Below are positions 26,987 through 36,114 of a DNA stretch of 64,000 nt, piece after piece. The position numbers and the translations under genes are program-made. The notes beneath the pieces were generated by a model, which did not search any database, was not told where the DNA came from, and saw nothing but the letters and a program-made list of their open reading frames with translations. Position 1 is the first letter of the stretch. The number at the start of each line of letters is the position of its first letter. The stretch spans positions 1-64,000 of the forward strand of contig JAXLSU010000010.1 of the NCBI GenBank assembly GCA_046330455.1, written 5' to 3'. The DNA is from CAVQXR01 sp046330455. Lineage in GTDB: Bacteria > Actinomycetota > Thermoleophilia > Gaiellales > Gaiellaceae.

Positions 26987-27952
26987 TCATACGTAGCGGA
27001 CGCGCGGGTCGAGGTATGCGTACACGATGTCGATCAGCAGGTTCATGAACACGACGATGATCGCGCCCATGACGACGACGGCGACGACGACCGGAAGGTT
27101 GCCGGTGAACGTCGCCCTCACGACCCAGGAGCCGACGCCCTGCCAGTTGAACACCGTCTCGGTGATGATCGCGCCGCCGATCAGGAGCGCGATGTCCATC
27201 CCGAACATCGTGATCACCGGCGTCAGGCTCGCCCGTAGTCCGTGCTTCATGATCACCGTCCGCTCGGAGAGGCCCTTCGCCCGCGCGGTGCGGATGTAGT
27301 CCTCGCCCATCGTGTCGAGCAGGTTGCCGCGTGTCATCCGCGCGTAGATCGCCGCGTAGGCGAGCGCGAGCACGAGGCAGGGCATCACGAGATGCAGGAA
27401 CCATTCCTTCGGGCTCTCCGAGAACTCGACGTACCCCGTTCCCGGCAGGATGCCGAGCTTCTGCCAGAACACGAACAGCGCCACGAGGCCGAGCCAGAAC
27501 ACCGGGGCCGAGATCCCGAAGAGCGCAAAGCCCATGGTCGCCCGGTCGATCCAGCTCCCGCGTTTGATCGCGGAGATGACCCCGATCCCGACCCCGACGA
27601 TCCCCCAGACGATCGCCGCTCCGATCGCGAGGAACAGCGTCCTCGGCAGACGCTCGATCAGCTCGTCCCGGACCGAGACCCGGGTGTCGTAGGAGAACCC
27701 GAGCCCCTGCCAGCCCCACTCGTCACCGGTCACGAGGTTCTTCACGAACGTGCCGTACTGCTGATACCAGGGGTCGCCGAGCCCGAACCGCTCCCGCACC
27801 TCCTCGATCGTCTGCTCGGTCGCCTGCTTCCCCGCGAAGCGGATGGCCGGATCGCCCGGGGGCATCACGTAGAAGATGAGAAACGTGAGCAGCGTCACGA
27901 ACGCGACGACGAAGACCGCCCAGATCGTACGCCGGACGATGTAGGCCGCCAC
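26987..27952 (-). CDS. Peptide/nickel-type ABC transporter permease (OppB/DppB-like)
   Basis: A 321-residue permease. The N-terminal helix (RRTIWAVFVVAFVTLLTFLIFYVMPPGDP) with PGDPA is typical of DppB. A periplasmic-type domain follows, then five further helices. The EAA-loop-like ATPase contact reads YIRTARAKGLSERTVIMKHGLRASLTPVIT (about 225-254, key residues R-x-A-K-G-L). The family's C-terminal YLDPRVRY is present. It is co-transcribed with the solute-binding protein gene upstream but separated from it by a GC hairpin. Confidence 0.95.
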   Translation of the reverse strand: MAAYIVRRTIWAVFVVAFVTLLTFLIFYVMPPGDPAIRFAGKQATEQTIEEVRERFGLGDPWYQQYGTFVKNLVTGDEWGWQGLGFSYDTRVSVRDELIERLPRTLFLAIGAAIVWGIVGVGIGVISAIKRGSWIDRATMGFALFGISAPVFWLGLVALFVFWQKLGILPGTGYVEFSESPKEWFLHLVMPCLVLALAYAAIYARMTRGNLLDTMGEDYIRTARAKGLSERTVIMKHGLRASLTPVITMFGMDIALLIGGAIITETVFNWQGVGSWVVRATFTGNLPVVVAVVVMGAIIVVFMNLLIDIVYAYLDPRVRYV

Positions 27953-27985
27953 CGCTCTCCAACCCCCCTCCGTCGCGAACGGAAC

Positions 27986-28021
27986 GGGGGAGGCGCCGCC
28001 CTTCCGGACGGCGCCTCCCCC
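27986..28021. other. Hairpin after the solute-binding protein gene
   Basis: GGGGGAGGCGCCG and its exact complement flank a ten-base loop (13-pair stem) ten bases after the binding-protein stop. No U-run follows. Such structures between a binding-protein gene and its permease commonly protect the upstream mRNA from 3' decay and give an excess of binding protein. Confidence 0.6.
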
Positions 28022-28030
28022 ACCTCGTGC

Positions 28031-29962
28031 CTAGCTGTTCTGCTTCTCCGGATCCACCGCGACCCTGACCCAGGCCTGCGTGCCCGTAGCCTGGTCGAAG
28101 TCCCAGTTCGTGACGGAGTCGGCGATGATCACCGAGTTGTTCCGCCAGATGTACGGGACCCAGGGCGCGATCTCCTCCATGATCTTCTTCGTCAGCGTGC
28201 CCCAGCACTCGAGGCGCTCATCGTTGTCGGCGATCGCGATGCAGCCGTCGATGTCCGCGTCGATGCTCGGAACGCCGTCGGCCGGCCAGTCGATCCCGAT
28301 CTTGCCCGCCATCTCCTCCGTGAGCCCCATGAGCGACTCGTTGTAGGAGAACGTCGGGCTGATGACGGTCGAGAGGAAGAGCGGTGCGAAGAACGTGACC
28401 GCGTCCGGGTAGTCCTTGCCCCAGCCGGTCGTCCCCGTCATCTGGATCTTCTTCCTCGGGTCGAAGATCACGCTGTACGGGTCGTCCAGCTGGCGCGTCT
28501 TCACCTGGATCCCGATCTTCGCCATCGACTCCTCGATGACCGGGACCATTCCCTTGTCACGAGCGCTCGTGCCCATGATGTTCACGACGCCCGAGCACTC
28601 GGGCGCATCGCAGAGCCCGTCCTGGTCGGTGTCGTACCGGGACTGCTTCATCTCCTCCATCGCGAGGTTCAGATCGCCCTCGCTGTTCGGTGTCGCGTAC
28701 GGGTCGTAGCCCTCGAGCGAGGCGGGAGCGAGGCTCGGGGTCAGGTTGTGCGTCGCGACCGCACCGACCGTGGGGCCGCCCCAGGCCCGGATCAGGGCCG
28801 GCTTGTTCATGATCAGGTTCGCGGCCTTGCGCACGTGAACGTCGTCGAAGGGCGGCAGCGCGAGGTTCATCGGGATGTAGAACAGGGAGTCGTCCGGGTT
28901 CAGCTTCAGGAGCGGCTTCAGCTCCTCGTTCTCGGTGTACTCCTTGATCTGCTTGCCGGTCTCACCGCACAGCGTGTCGTCGATCAGCGCCTCCCGAACC
29001 CTCGCGAAGCAGTCGTCGGCGTTCGAGTTGATCCTGAACTCGAACCGGTCGACGTAGTTCGGCCGCACGTCCGGCGAGTCGGTCGCCGGGTCGTAGTCGG
29101 GGTTGCGCACGAGGATCAGGCTCGCCTCGGGATCGAAGCCCGCGATCGGCTTCATCGACTCGCAGGTCGACGCGTCGAGCGCGTCAGAGCCCTCGATCAT
29201 GTACGGGCCCGAGGAGATCACGAAGCGCCCGTAGTCGCCGGGCGCGCTGAAGCAGTCCGTGACCTCCGACGGCTGGGGCCCGGCCGCCGGCATCGCGAGC
29301 CGGTAGAGGAAGTCGCCGACCGGCTTCTCGAGCGTGAACACGATCGTCTTGTCGTCGGGTGCCTCGATCCCGGTGATCGTGTCGGCCTCGCCGGCCCCGT
29401 ACTCCTCGAACCCGACGATCTCCGTGTAGTAGTTCGGGTACCCGTTGCTGCCGGGCTCCGTCGCGAGCCGGGCAAAGGCGTTCACGAAGTCGGCCGAGGT
29501 GATCTCACGCGAGAGCGGCGGGCCGAACTTGATCCCGTCCTTGAGCGTGAACGTGTACGTCAGGCCGTCCTCGGAGACCGTGCCGGTGTCGGTGGCGAGA
29601 TCGGGCACGATCACGTTTCCAGCCGACCCGGCGGTGTGCGGGTAGGTCACGAGCTTGCGGATCAGCGTCGTGTAGAAGCTCCAGCCGAGCGACGTGTACT
29701 CGCTGCTCGGATCGAACGCCGCCGTGAAGTCGAACGACGACTCGACGTCGACGCGGTAGGTGCCGCCGGGCTGCGGGCCCTCGCCCTCGGCCGGCTCGGT
29801 CTCCGCCGGCGTCGTCTCGGCGCCGCCGCCCGTGTCGGCCGGCTCGGTCGCGACCGGCTCCGTTGCCGCCGGCTCCTCCTCGCCCCCGCCGCCGCACGCG
29901 GCCGCTAGCACGGCGAGCGTGACGGCCAGCGCGAGGAATGCCAGCAATCTCAGACGTCTCAC
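28031..29962 (-). CDS. Solute-binding lipoprotein, family 5 (peptide/nickel-type)
   Basis: Extracytoplasmic substrate receptor of the transporter, 643 residues. The lipoprotein signal MRRLRLLAFLALAVTLAVLAAAC ends in the lipobox LAAAC (Cys at about residue 23). A Glu/Ala/Thr-rich linker (about 28-70) precedes the SBP_bac_5 domain with EDGLTYTFTLKDGIKFGPP and later FDDVHVRKAANLIMNKPALI. Peptides are the commonest ligands of this family, but the ligand cannot be deduced here. The gene order permease C, receptor, permease B, ATPases differs from the usual A-B-C-D-F order. Confidence 0.93.
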   Translation of the reverse strand: MRRLRLLAFLALAVTLAVLAAACGGGGEEEPAATEPVATEPADTGGGAETTPAETEPAEGEGPQPGGTYRVDVESSFDFTAAFDPSSEYTSLGWSFYTTLIRKLVTYPHTAGSAGNVIVPDLATDTGTVSEDGLTYTFTLKDGIKFGPPLSREITSADFVNAFARLATEPGSNGYPNYYTEIVGFEEYGAGEADTITGIEAPDDKTIVFTLEKPVGDFLYRLAMPAAGPQPSEVTDCFSAPGDYGRFVISSGPYMIEGSDALDASTCESMKPIAGFDPEASLILVRNPDYDPATDSPDVRPNYVDRFEFRINSNADDCFARVREALIDDTLCGETGKQIKEYTENEELKPLLKLNPDDSLFYIPMNLALPPFDDVHVRKAANLIMNKPALIRAWGGPTVGAVATHNLTPSLAPASLEGYDPYATPNSEGDLNLAMEEMKQSRYDTDQDGLCDAPECSGVVNIMGTSARDKGMVPVIEESMAKIGIQVKTRQLDDPYSVIFDPRKKIQMTGTTGWGKDYPDAVTFFAPLFLSTVISPTFSYNESLMGLTEEMAGKIGIDWPADGVPSIDADIDGCIAIADNDERLECWGTLTKKIMEEIAPWVPYIWRNNSVIIADSVTNWDFDQATGTQAWVRVAVDPEKQNS

Positions 29963-30079
29963 ATCAACCCCCCTCGTTCTCGTGCGGGCCCTCCCCTTGT
30001 CGACGGCCCGCGTGACTCCTGTTTCATTCCGATCGGACGGCCGGCGCCGCCCGAAGTTAGTGCGAGCTCGCGCCTGCTC

Positions 30080-31042
30080 TCACCTCCCCGTCCTCGGGTC
30101 GAGCGCGTCACGAAGCCCATCGCCGAGCAGGTTGAAGGCAAGCGTCGTCGCAAGCAGGAACAGGCCCGGGAAGAGCATCAGCCACCAGGCCTCCTCGAAG
30201 ATCGTGGCCGCATCCGCGAGCATCTGCCCCCACGAGGGTGTGCTCTGGGGCACGCCGAGCCCGAGGAACGACAGCGCCGCCTCGATCAGGATGTTCGTCG
30301 GGATCAGCAGCGTCGTGTAGATGAGAATCGGTGCCCAGAGGTTCGGCAGCAGCTCGCGGAACATGATCCTCGTGTTGCTCGCCCCGAGCGAGCGGGCCGC
30401 CTCGATGAACTCCTTCTCGCGGATCGAGAGCACGTTGCCCCGGATGATGCGCGCGATGTACGGCCAGCTGAAGATGCTGATCACGAAGATCACGAGCGAC
30501 TTCCCCGGCTGGATCAGGCCGTTCAGGCAACCCTCCCGCGACGTGCCGCAGGACGCGACGATACCGATCTGGAACAGCAGTACCGGCATCGCCAGGAACA
30601 CGTCGATCGTCCGGGACACGACCGTGTCCGTGATCCCGCGGAAGTACCCGGAGATGATCCCGATGACGACGCCGATCGCCATCGAGAACACCGTCGCGAT
30701 CAGCGCCACCTCGAGCGACGTCCGGGCGCCGTAGAGGATCCGGACGAACACGTCGCGTCCCGCCTGGTCGGCGCCGAACCAGAAGTCCGCGTTCGGTCCC
30801 TTGGGAAGGCCGAAGTCGTCGAGCATCTCCGACTGGAACAGCTCGTTCGGGCCGTGGCCGACGAGCTTCTCGGCGATCACCCCGGCGAAGATCGCGACGA
30901 GCACGAGCAGGACGATGAAGACGAGGCTCCCGAGGGCCGCCTTGTCCTTCTTGAAGCGGTCCCAGAACAGCTGCCGCGGCGATTTCCCCTCGACGGACGC
31001 GGGAAGCGCGGTGGCGTTGACGGGCTCTGCGACGGACGACAT
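30080..31042 (-). CDS. Peptide/nickel-type ABC transporter permease (OppC/DppC-like)
   Basis: A 320-residue permease. The N-terminal cytoplasmic segment (SPRQLFWDRFKKDKAALGSLVFIV) is typical of the DppC type. The domain WFGADQAGRDVFVRILYGAR follows the first helix. The ATPase contact loop is EFIEAARSLGASNTRIMFRELLPN (key A-A-R-S-L-G). The C-terminal DGLRDALDPR is the family ending. It is the first gene of the transporter operon, whose upstream neighbour is atpG 109 bases away, so read-through from the ATP synthase genes is possible. Confidence 0.95.
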   Translation of the reverse strand: MSSVAEPVNATALPASVEGKSPRQLFWDRFKKDKAALGSLVFIVLLVLVAIFAGVIAEKLVGHGPNELFQSEMLDDFGLPKGPNADFWFGADQAGRDVFVRILYGARTSLEVALIATVFSMAIGVVIGIISGYFRGITDTVVSRTIDVFLAMPVLLFQIGIVASCGTSREGCLNGLIQPGKSLVIFVISIFSWPYIARIIRGNVLSIREKEFIEAARSLGASNTRIMFRELLPNLWAPILIYTTLLIPTNILIEAALSFLGLGVPQSTPSWGQMLADAATIFEEAWWLMLFPGLFLLATTLAFNLLGDGLRDALDPRTGR

Positions 31043-31151
31043 GTGGTCTGGCTCGCTCCGGCTCGCGTAACGAGGGACAGAACTCTAGCGCGCGGACAGG
31101 CCGTGCGCACGCCGTTCTTCGGGCAGTCGAGCGAATCCTCTGCCGGGAGCG

Positions 31152-32051
31152 CTACTCGAGCGCGTCGGCGCCGGCGACGACCTCGAGGATCTCCTGGGTG
31201 ATCTCGGTCTGCCGGGCCCGGTTCATGTCGAGCGTGAGCCGGTCGATCAGCTCGTTCGCGTTCTTCGAGGCGTTTCGCATCGCCGTCATCCGGGCGCCGA
31301 GCTCGGACGCCGCCGACTCGAGGAGCGCACGGTAGATCGTCGTCTCGACGTACGTCGGCAGCAGGCGCTTCAGGATCTCCTCGGGCTCGGGCTCGTAGAT
31401 GAAGTCACCCTCGAGCGCAACGTCGTGGGCAGACTTCTCTTCCTCGCCCTCCTCGAGCGCGGCGCGCGGGATCGGGAGCAGGTCGATCGACTCGACGGTC
31501 TGGGTGAGCGGCGAGTAGTAGCGGTTGTAGACGACCACGACGCGGTCGACCTCACGCTCCACGAACAGCTCGACGACGCGGTGGGCGATCGCCGAGGCGT
31601 CGGAGTAGGCCGGGCGGTCGGTGAAGCCCGTCCAGGCCCCGGCGAGCTCGTAGCGCCGGAACGTGAGCGTCGACCGGCCCTTCTTGCCGACGACGAGCCA
31701 GGCGACGTCCTGCCCCTCGCCGCGCAGCTCACGCTCGAGGGCGAAGGCACGCCTGAGGATCTGCGAGTTGAACGGCCCGGCGAGGCCGCGGTCACCGGTG
31801 ACGGCGAGGATCGCCGTCCGGGCGACCGTCTCGCGGGCCTCGAGCAGCGGCAGGCGGGCGCTCGTCGGACCGGCCGCCCGCGCGGTACCGGACATCAGCT
31901 CGCGCATGCGGTCGGCGTAGGGCCGCATCGCTCGGATGCGCGTCTCGGCCCGGCGCAGCCGCGCGCCGGCGACGAGCTCCATCGCCTTCGTGATCTTGCG
32001 CGTGTTCCGGACCGACCGGATGCGCCGCTTCAGGTCCTGCTGGGAGGCCAC
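31152..32051 (-). CDS. atpG: F1Fo ATP synthase subunit gamma
   Basis: Rotor shaft of F1, 299 residues. The N-terminal coiled coil (MASQQDLKRRIRSVRNTRKITKAMELVAGARL) and the C-terminal coiled coil (ARMTAMRNASKNANELIDRLTLDMNRARQ) are the most conserved parts, with a Rossmann-like middle (ILAVTGDRGLAGPFNSQI). The following gene on the strand is not atpD but the transporter permease. The 206-base gap upstream (to atpA) holds an inverted pair of family A repeats. Confidence 0.97.
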   Translation of the reverse strand: MASQQDLKRRIRSVRNTRKITKAMELVAGARLRRAETRIRAMRPYADRMRELMSGTARAAGPTSARLPLLEARETVARTAILAVTGDRGLAGPFNSQILRRAFALERELRGEGQDVAWLVVGKKGRSTLTFRRYELAGAWTGFTDRPAYSDASAIAHRVVELFVEREVDRVVVVYNRYYSPLTQTVESIDLLPIPRAALEEGEEEKSAHDVALEGDFIYEPEPEEILKRLLPTYVETTIYRALLESAASELGARMTAMRNASKNANELIDRLTLDMNRARQTEITQEILEVVAGADALE

Positions 32052-32077
32052 CTAGCGCGTCCCCGTCCGGGCCGAGA

Positions 32078-32238
32078 TCGGGCGGGATGAGATCCCGCCC
32101 CTACACCCCACACCCTGTGCAGGCTGGGTTGCGGAAGCGATCCCGCCCCGGCGATCCGCATCCTGCACGGACCGGACATGAGAAGCGATCACGCCGCGGC
32201 GAACCCGATCCCGTAGGGGCCGGATCTCATCCGGCCCG
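32078..32238. repeat. Inverted pair of family A repeats between atpA and atpG
   Basis: A perfect family A hairpin (GGGCGGGAT, GAG, complement; 32080-32100) is followed by CTACAC. At 32213-32238 a copy lies in the opposite orientation, with GGGCC in place of GGGCG on both arms. The space between contains two imperfect AGAAGCGATC/GGAAGCGATC direct repeats. The two copies face each other like a REPIN or BIME. The element lies inside the transcribed ATP synthase block. Confidence 0.8.
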
Positions 32239-32257
32239 CTCGCTGCGACCTCCTTCG

Positions 32258-33796
32258 TCACGAGGCCGCCCCGACGAGGCCGCCCTCCTCGGCGACGAGG
32301 AAGCGGTCGGCGAGCTTGCGCAGCTCGGCGTTCAGGCGCTCCTGCAGCTCGTCGGACAGGTCGCCCCCGTCACGGATCGCGGCATAGAGCGAGCCCTCAG
32401 TTCGCAGCTGCTCACGGAGCTCGTCCTGGAACCGCGGAACCTGTGCGGGCGGCACGCTGTCGAGGTAGCCGTGGATGCCCGCGAAGATCGCGACCACCTG
32501 CTCCTCGAACGGCCAGGGCGCGTACTGCGGCTGGTTGAGCGTCGCGACCATCCGCTCGCCCCTCGCCAGCGTCCGGCGGGTCTGCTCGTCGAGCTCCGAG
32601 CCGAACTGGGCGAACGCCTCGAGCTCGCGGTACTGGGCGAGGTCGAGGCGCAGGCGGCCCGCCACCTTCTTCATCGCCTTCGTCTGGGCGTTCCCGCCGA
32701 CGCGCGACACAGAGATGCCGACGTTGATCGCCGGCCGCACGCCCGAGTAGAAGAGGTCGGACTCGAGGAAGATCTGGCCGTCGGTGATCGAGATCACGTT
32801 CGTCGGGATGTACGCCGACACGTCGCCGGCCTGCGTCTCGATCACGGGCAGCGCGGTCAGCGAGCCGCCCCCGAGCTCGTCGGACAGCTTGCAGGCGCGC
32901 TCGAGCAGCCGCGAGTGGAGGTAGAACACGTCGCCGGGGAACGCCTCGCGCCCGGGCGGGCGGCGGAGGAGCAGGGACATCTGCCGGTAGGCGTCGGCGT
33001 GCTTCGAGAGGTCGTCGTAGATGCAGAGCGCGTGGCGTCCCGAGTAGCAGAAGTACTCGCCCATCGCGGCACCCGCAAACGGCGCCATCCACTTGATCGG
33101 CGCCGCCTCGGCGGCCGACGCTGCGACGACGATCGTGTACTCCATCGCCCCGGCGTCCCGGAGCCGCTGGACGACCTGCGCGACGCTCGACGCCTTCTGG
33201 CCGATCGCAACGTAGATGCAGACGACGTCGCTGCCGCGCTGGTTGATGATCGTGTCGATCAGGATCGCGGTCTTCCCGGTCGAGCGGTCGCCGATCACGA
33301 GCTCGCGCTGGCCGCGGCCGATCGGGATCATCGAGTCGATCGCCTTGAGCCCGGTCTGGAGCGGCTCCTTCACGGACTGGCGCTCGACGACGCCCGGGGC
33401 CTTGAACTCGAGGGGGCGGCGCTCGGAGGTCGCGATCGGGCCGGCCCCGTCGAGCGGGTTCCCGAGCGGGTCGACGACGCGCCCGACGAGAGCGTCGCCC
33501 ACGGGCACGCTCGCGATCCTGCCCGACCGCCGGACGACGGAGCCCTCCTCGATCTTCTCCCAGTCCCCGAACAGCGCGGCGCCGACGTTGTCGGACTCGA
33601 GGTTGAGCGCGAGCCCGACGACGCCGTGGTCGAACTCGAGCATCTCCATCGCGAAGCAGTTCTCGAGGCCGTAGACGCGGGCGATGCCGTCGCCGATCTG
33701 CAGCACGGTTCCGACCTCGGACAGGCTCGTCTCGACGTCGTACTCCTCGATGCGCTGCCGCAGGATGGAGGTGATCTCTTCGGGGCGTAGCTTCAT
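32258..33796 (-). CDS. atpA: F1Fo ATP synthase subunit alpha
   Basis: Non-catalytic nucleotide-binding F1 subunit, 512 residues. The P-loop is LVIGDRSTGKTAILIDTI (about 165-182), with Ser where GDRQTGKT is usual. The GDVSAYIPTNVISITDGQIF and FYSGVRPAINVGISVSRVGG segments are diagnostic, and the latter carries the arginine finger. It is separated from atpH by 65 bases and from atpG by the repeat element. Confidence 0.98.
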   Translation of the reverse strand: MKLRPEEITSILRQRIEEYDVETSLSEVGTVLQIGDGIARVYGLENCFAMEMLEFDHGVVGLALNLESDNVGAALFGDWEKIEEGSVVRRSGRIASVPVGDALVGRVVDPLGNPLDGAGPIATSERRPLEFKAPGVVERQSVKEPLQTGLKAIDSMIPIGRGQRELVIGDRSTGKTAILIDTIINQRGSDVVCIYVAIGQKASSVAQVVQRLRDAGAMEYTIVVAASAAEAAPIKWMAPFAGAAMGEYFCYSGRHALCIYDDLSKHADAYRQMSLLLRRPPGREAFPGDVFYLHSRLLERACKLSDELGGGSLTALPVIETQAGDVSAYIPTNVISITDGQIFLESDLFYSGVRPAINVGISVSRVGGNAQTKAMKKVAGRLRLDLAQYRELEAFAQFGSELDEQTRRTLARGERMVATLNQPQYAPWPFEEQVVAIFAGIHGYLDSVPPAQVPRFQDELREQLRTEGSLYAAIRDGGDLSDELQERLNAELRKLADRFLVAEEGGLVGAAS

Positions 33797-33861
33797 GGGG
33801 ATCTCTCAGCTCCTTGCAGGGCCGCGCTTCGCGGCGCCGTTGGTGTCGGGAGGGAGGGCGG

Positions 33862-34392
33862 TCATCGCGTGACGAGCTCCTGGCGCAGCGAGGCGAGGCG
33901 GCCGCGCACGCTGGCGTCGACGCGGAACGATCCGGCCTGGAGCACCAGGCCGCCGATCAGCGAGGGGTCGACCTTCCGCGTCGCCTCGACGCGACGGCCC
34001 GAGGCCTGTTCGATCCGGCTCAGGATCTCGGCGGCCTCCGCCTCGGACAGCTCCTGCGCCGTCGTCAGCTCGACCTCGAGCACGCGCTCCTCGGCCGCGA
34101 TCAGGCGCTCGAACTCGCGGTGGATCTGGTCGGTCTGGGAGAGGCGGCCCTTCTCCGCGCAGAGGCGCAGAAATCCGAGGAACACCGGGTCGGCACCCGC
34201 GAAGACCGCGTCGAGCCCGGCCTTCTTCGCCCGCGCGTCGATCTGCGGGTTGCGGAGTAGGTTTCGCAGCTCGGGCGATGCTTCGGCTGCCTCCTCGAAA
34301 TCCGCGAACTCCTGACGGACCTCTGCGAGCCGGCCCTTGTCCTTCGCGGCGTCGAAGAGCGCCTTGGCGTAGATCCGCTGGGCGACGGCCAT
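33862..34392 (-). CDS. atpH: F1Fo ATP synthase subunit delta
   Basis: Peripheral-stalk subunit at the top of F1, 176 residues. The N-terminal helical domain (MAVAQRIYAKALFDAAKDKGRL) and the C-terminal strand-helix region (RVEATRKVDPSLIGGLVLQAG) match the family. It follows atpF by 16 bases. Confidence 0.96.
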   Translation of the reverse strand: MAVAQRIYAKALFDAAKDKGRLAEVRQEFADFEEAAEASPELRNLLRNPQIDARAKKAGLDAVFAGADPVFLGFLRLCAEKGRLSQTDQIHREFERLIAAEERVLEVELTTAQELSEAEAAEILSRIEQASGRRVEATRKVDPSLIGGLVLQAGSFRVDASVRGRLASLRQELVTR

Positions 34393-34408
34393 CGGCTGGT
34401 CCCGCTCC

Positions 34409-34975
34409 CTAGTTCCTCGACGCCAGCCGGTCGAAGTCGATCTCGCCGACGGCCTCGTCGATCAGCCGCCGCTGGTCCTCGGCCTGGAGCACCTTGCCGG
34501 TGACCTTCTCCGAGGCGACGAGCGTGAGCTCGACGACCTCGCGGCGGATCTGCTCGACGAGCTTCTGATTCTGCGCGTCGATCGCCTTCTGGTTCTCCTC
34601 GAGCCTCCGGTCGAGATCGGCCTGCGCCTCCTCGAGGACGCGCTTGCGCTGCGCCTCACCGAGCTGGCGCGCCTCCGCGAGGATCCCCTCCGACTCGGTC
34701 CGGGCCTGGGCGATCAGCTGGTGGTGCTCGGCGACGAGCCCTCGGGCCTCCTCACGCGCCCTGTCTGCCTCGTCGAGCGCCTCCCGGATCCGGTCGCGCC
34801 GCTGGTCGATCATGCCCTGGATCCGACCGAACGCGAGCTTACGCATGATGAAGAACACGATCGCGAACGTGACCAGGGTCCAGATCATCAGACCCGGGAT
34901 GACGTCGATCAGGCCGTTTCCCTCGTCGCCCGACTCCTCGGCCGCGAGGACGATTCCGAGCAGGGCGTCGTTCAT
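34409..34975 (-). CDS. atpF: F1Fo ATP synthase subunit b
   Basis: Membrane-anchored peripheral stalk, 188 residues. One membrane helix (about 27-45, MIWTLVTFAIVFFIMRKLAF) is followed by a long charged coiled coil (about 55-165, with QRRDRIREALDEADRAREEA). The start follows atpE by three bases. Confidence 0.96.
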   Translation of the reverse strand: MNDALLGIVLAAEESGDEGNGLIDVIPGLMIWTLVTFAIVFFIMRKLAFGRIQGMIDQRRDRIREALDEADRAREEARGLVAEHHQLIAQARTESEGILAEARQLGEAQRKRVLEEAQADLDRRLEENQKAIDAQNQKLVEQIRREVVELTLVASEKVTGKVLQAEDQRRLIDEAVGEIDFDRLASRN

Positions 34976-34978
34976 CGG

Positions 34979-35257
34979 CTAGGCGAGGACGAAGGCGAGA
35001 AGACCACCGAGGAGGCCGTAGAACACGACCGCCTCCGTGAGCGCGAAGCCGAGCCACTGGATGCCCGTCAGCTCGCTGCGCAGCTCCGGCTGGCGCGCCA
35101 CGGCCTGAATCATCGAGCCGAAGATGATGCCGATCCCGACGCCGGCGCCCGCGGCGCCGAGCCCGACACCGAGGCCGAACGCGATCGCGCGCCCTGCCCC
35201 GAGAATGTCCTCGCTCGACCCCTCGAACTGGGCGAGCACTGCTCCAAGCGTTGCCAA
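34979..35257 (-). CDS. atpE: F1Fo ATP synthase subunit c
   Basis: Proton-carrying rotor-ring subunit, 92 residues, two helices. Helix 1 is the glycine-rich GLGVGLGAAGAGVGIGIIFG; the polar loop is ARQPE; helix 2 carries the essential carboxylate as Glu in FALTEAVVFYGLL (about residue 78). The residue after Glu is Ala and no helix-1 Gln is seen, so proton rather than sodium coupling is expected. I chose the TTG at 35257 because GGAGGGGAAGGAC precedes it. An in-frame GTG six codons later is the alternative. It lies 17 bases after atpB. Confidence 0.93.
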   Translation of the reverse strand: MATLGAVLAQFEGSSEDILGAGRAIAFGLGVGLGAAGAGVGIGIIFGSMIQAVARQPELRSELTGIQWLGFALTEAVVFYGLLGGLLAFVLA

Positions 35258-35274
35258 GTCCTTCCCCTCCCTGC

Positions 35275-36114
35275 TTAGTGTTCCGGTTCGATCGCGCCGC
35301 CGATGTAGATGGCGGACAGCAGCGCAAAGACGAAGGCCTGGATCGTGACGACGATCCCGACCTCGAAGATGTAGACGGCCACGGCCACCGGCACGGCGAT
35401 CACGGCGAGCACGAGGCTGCTGAAGATGAAGATGAGGCCGAGCATGACGAGGATCAGCATGTGCCCCGCGAGCATGTTGGCAAAGAGACGAACGGCGAGC
35501 GAGATCAGCCGCATGAACTGCGAGATCACCTCGAGCACCGCGATCATCGGTAGGAGCGCGCGCGGCACACCGGTCGGGATCCAGCTCTTGAAGTAGCCGC
35601 CGACCCCGTTGTGACGGATGCCGACGTACTGCGTGAACACGAACGTCATGAGCGACAGCGCGAGCGTCACCATCAGGTTCGCCGTCGCGGCGTAGATCCC
35701 GAACGTCGGAACGCTGAAGCCGCCGATCTCGAAGTGCTCGTCGGAGATCGGGAGCGGAACGAACCCGACCATGTTCACGATCCAGATGAACATGAACAGG
35801 GTCGCGCAGTACGGGAACCAGGTTCGCGAGGACTTCTGCGGGATGTTCGGGTCGACGATCTGGCTCTCGACGAGCTCGTAGACCGACTCGCCCCACGTCT
35901 GCTTGCTGCTCGGGCGGAGCGAGAGCCCGAAACGCATGATCCACGTTCCGAGGAGGATCGTGATCGCGCCGCCCACCCAGAGGTAGACGACGGCCTTGTT
36001 GATCGACATGTCGAGCCCGCCGATGTCGATCTCGACCCACGGGTGGAGGCGGAACTCGTTCGCCGGGTCGAAGTCCTCGGTCGAGGCGAGCAGGACGGAC
36101 GCGAGAGAGCTCAC
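35275..36114 (-). CDS. atpB: F1Fo ATP synthase subunit a
   Basis: Stator proton channel, 279 residues, five to six membrane helices. The essential Arg is in RLISLAVRLFANMLAGH (about residue 208). The C-terminal helix pair (IFEVGIVVTIQAFVFALLSA) completes the half-channels. Its start overlaps the end of the atpI-like gene by four bases. Confidence 0.97.
   Translation of the reverse strand: MSSLASVLLASTEDFDPANEFRLHPWVEIDIGGLDMSINKAVVYLWVGGAITILLGTWIMRFGLSLRPSSKQTWGESVYELVESQIVDPNIPQKSSRTWFPYCATLFMFIWIVNMVGFVPLPISDEHFEIGGFSVPTFGIYAATANLMVTLALSLMTFVFTQYVGIRHNGVGGYFKSWIPTGVPRALLPMIAVLEVISQFMRLISLAVRLFANMLAGHMLILVMLGLIFIFSSLVLAVIAVPVAVAVYIFEVGIVVTIQAFVFALLSAIYIGGAIEPEH

Noticed and set aside
27242..29908. 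A long plus-strand open frame opposite the binding protein and permease genes
   Set aside because: Same GC shadow effect; the minus strand encodes clear full-length family 5 receptor and permease proteins.
32101..32257. Small gene in the atpA-atpG gap (plus-strand frame)
   Set aside because: The open reading is made of repeat sequence and has no ribosome-binding site or family similarity.
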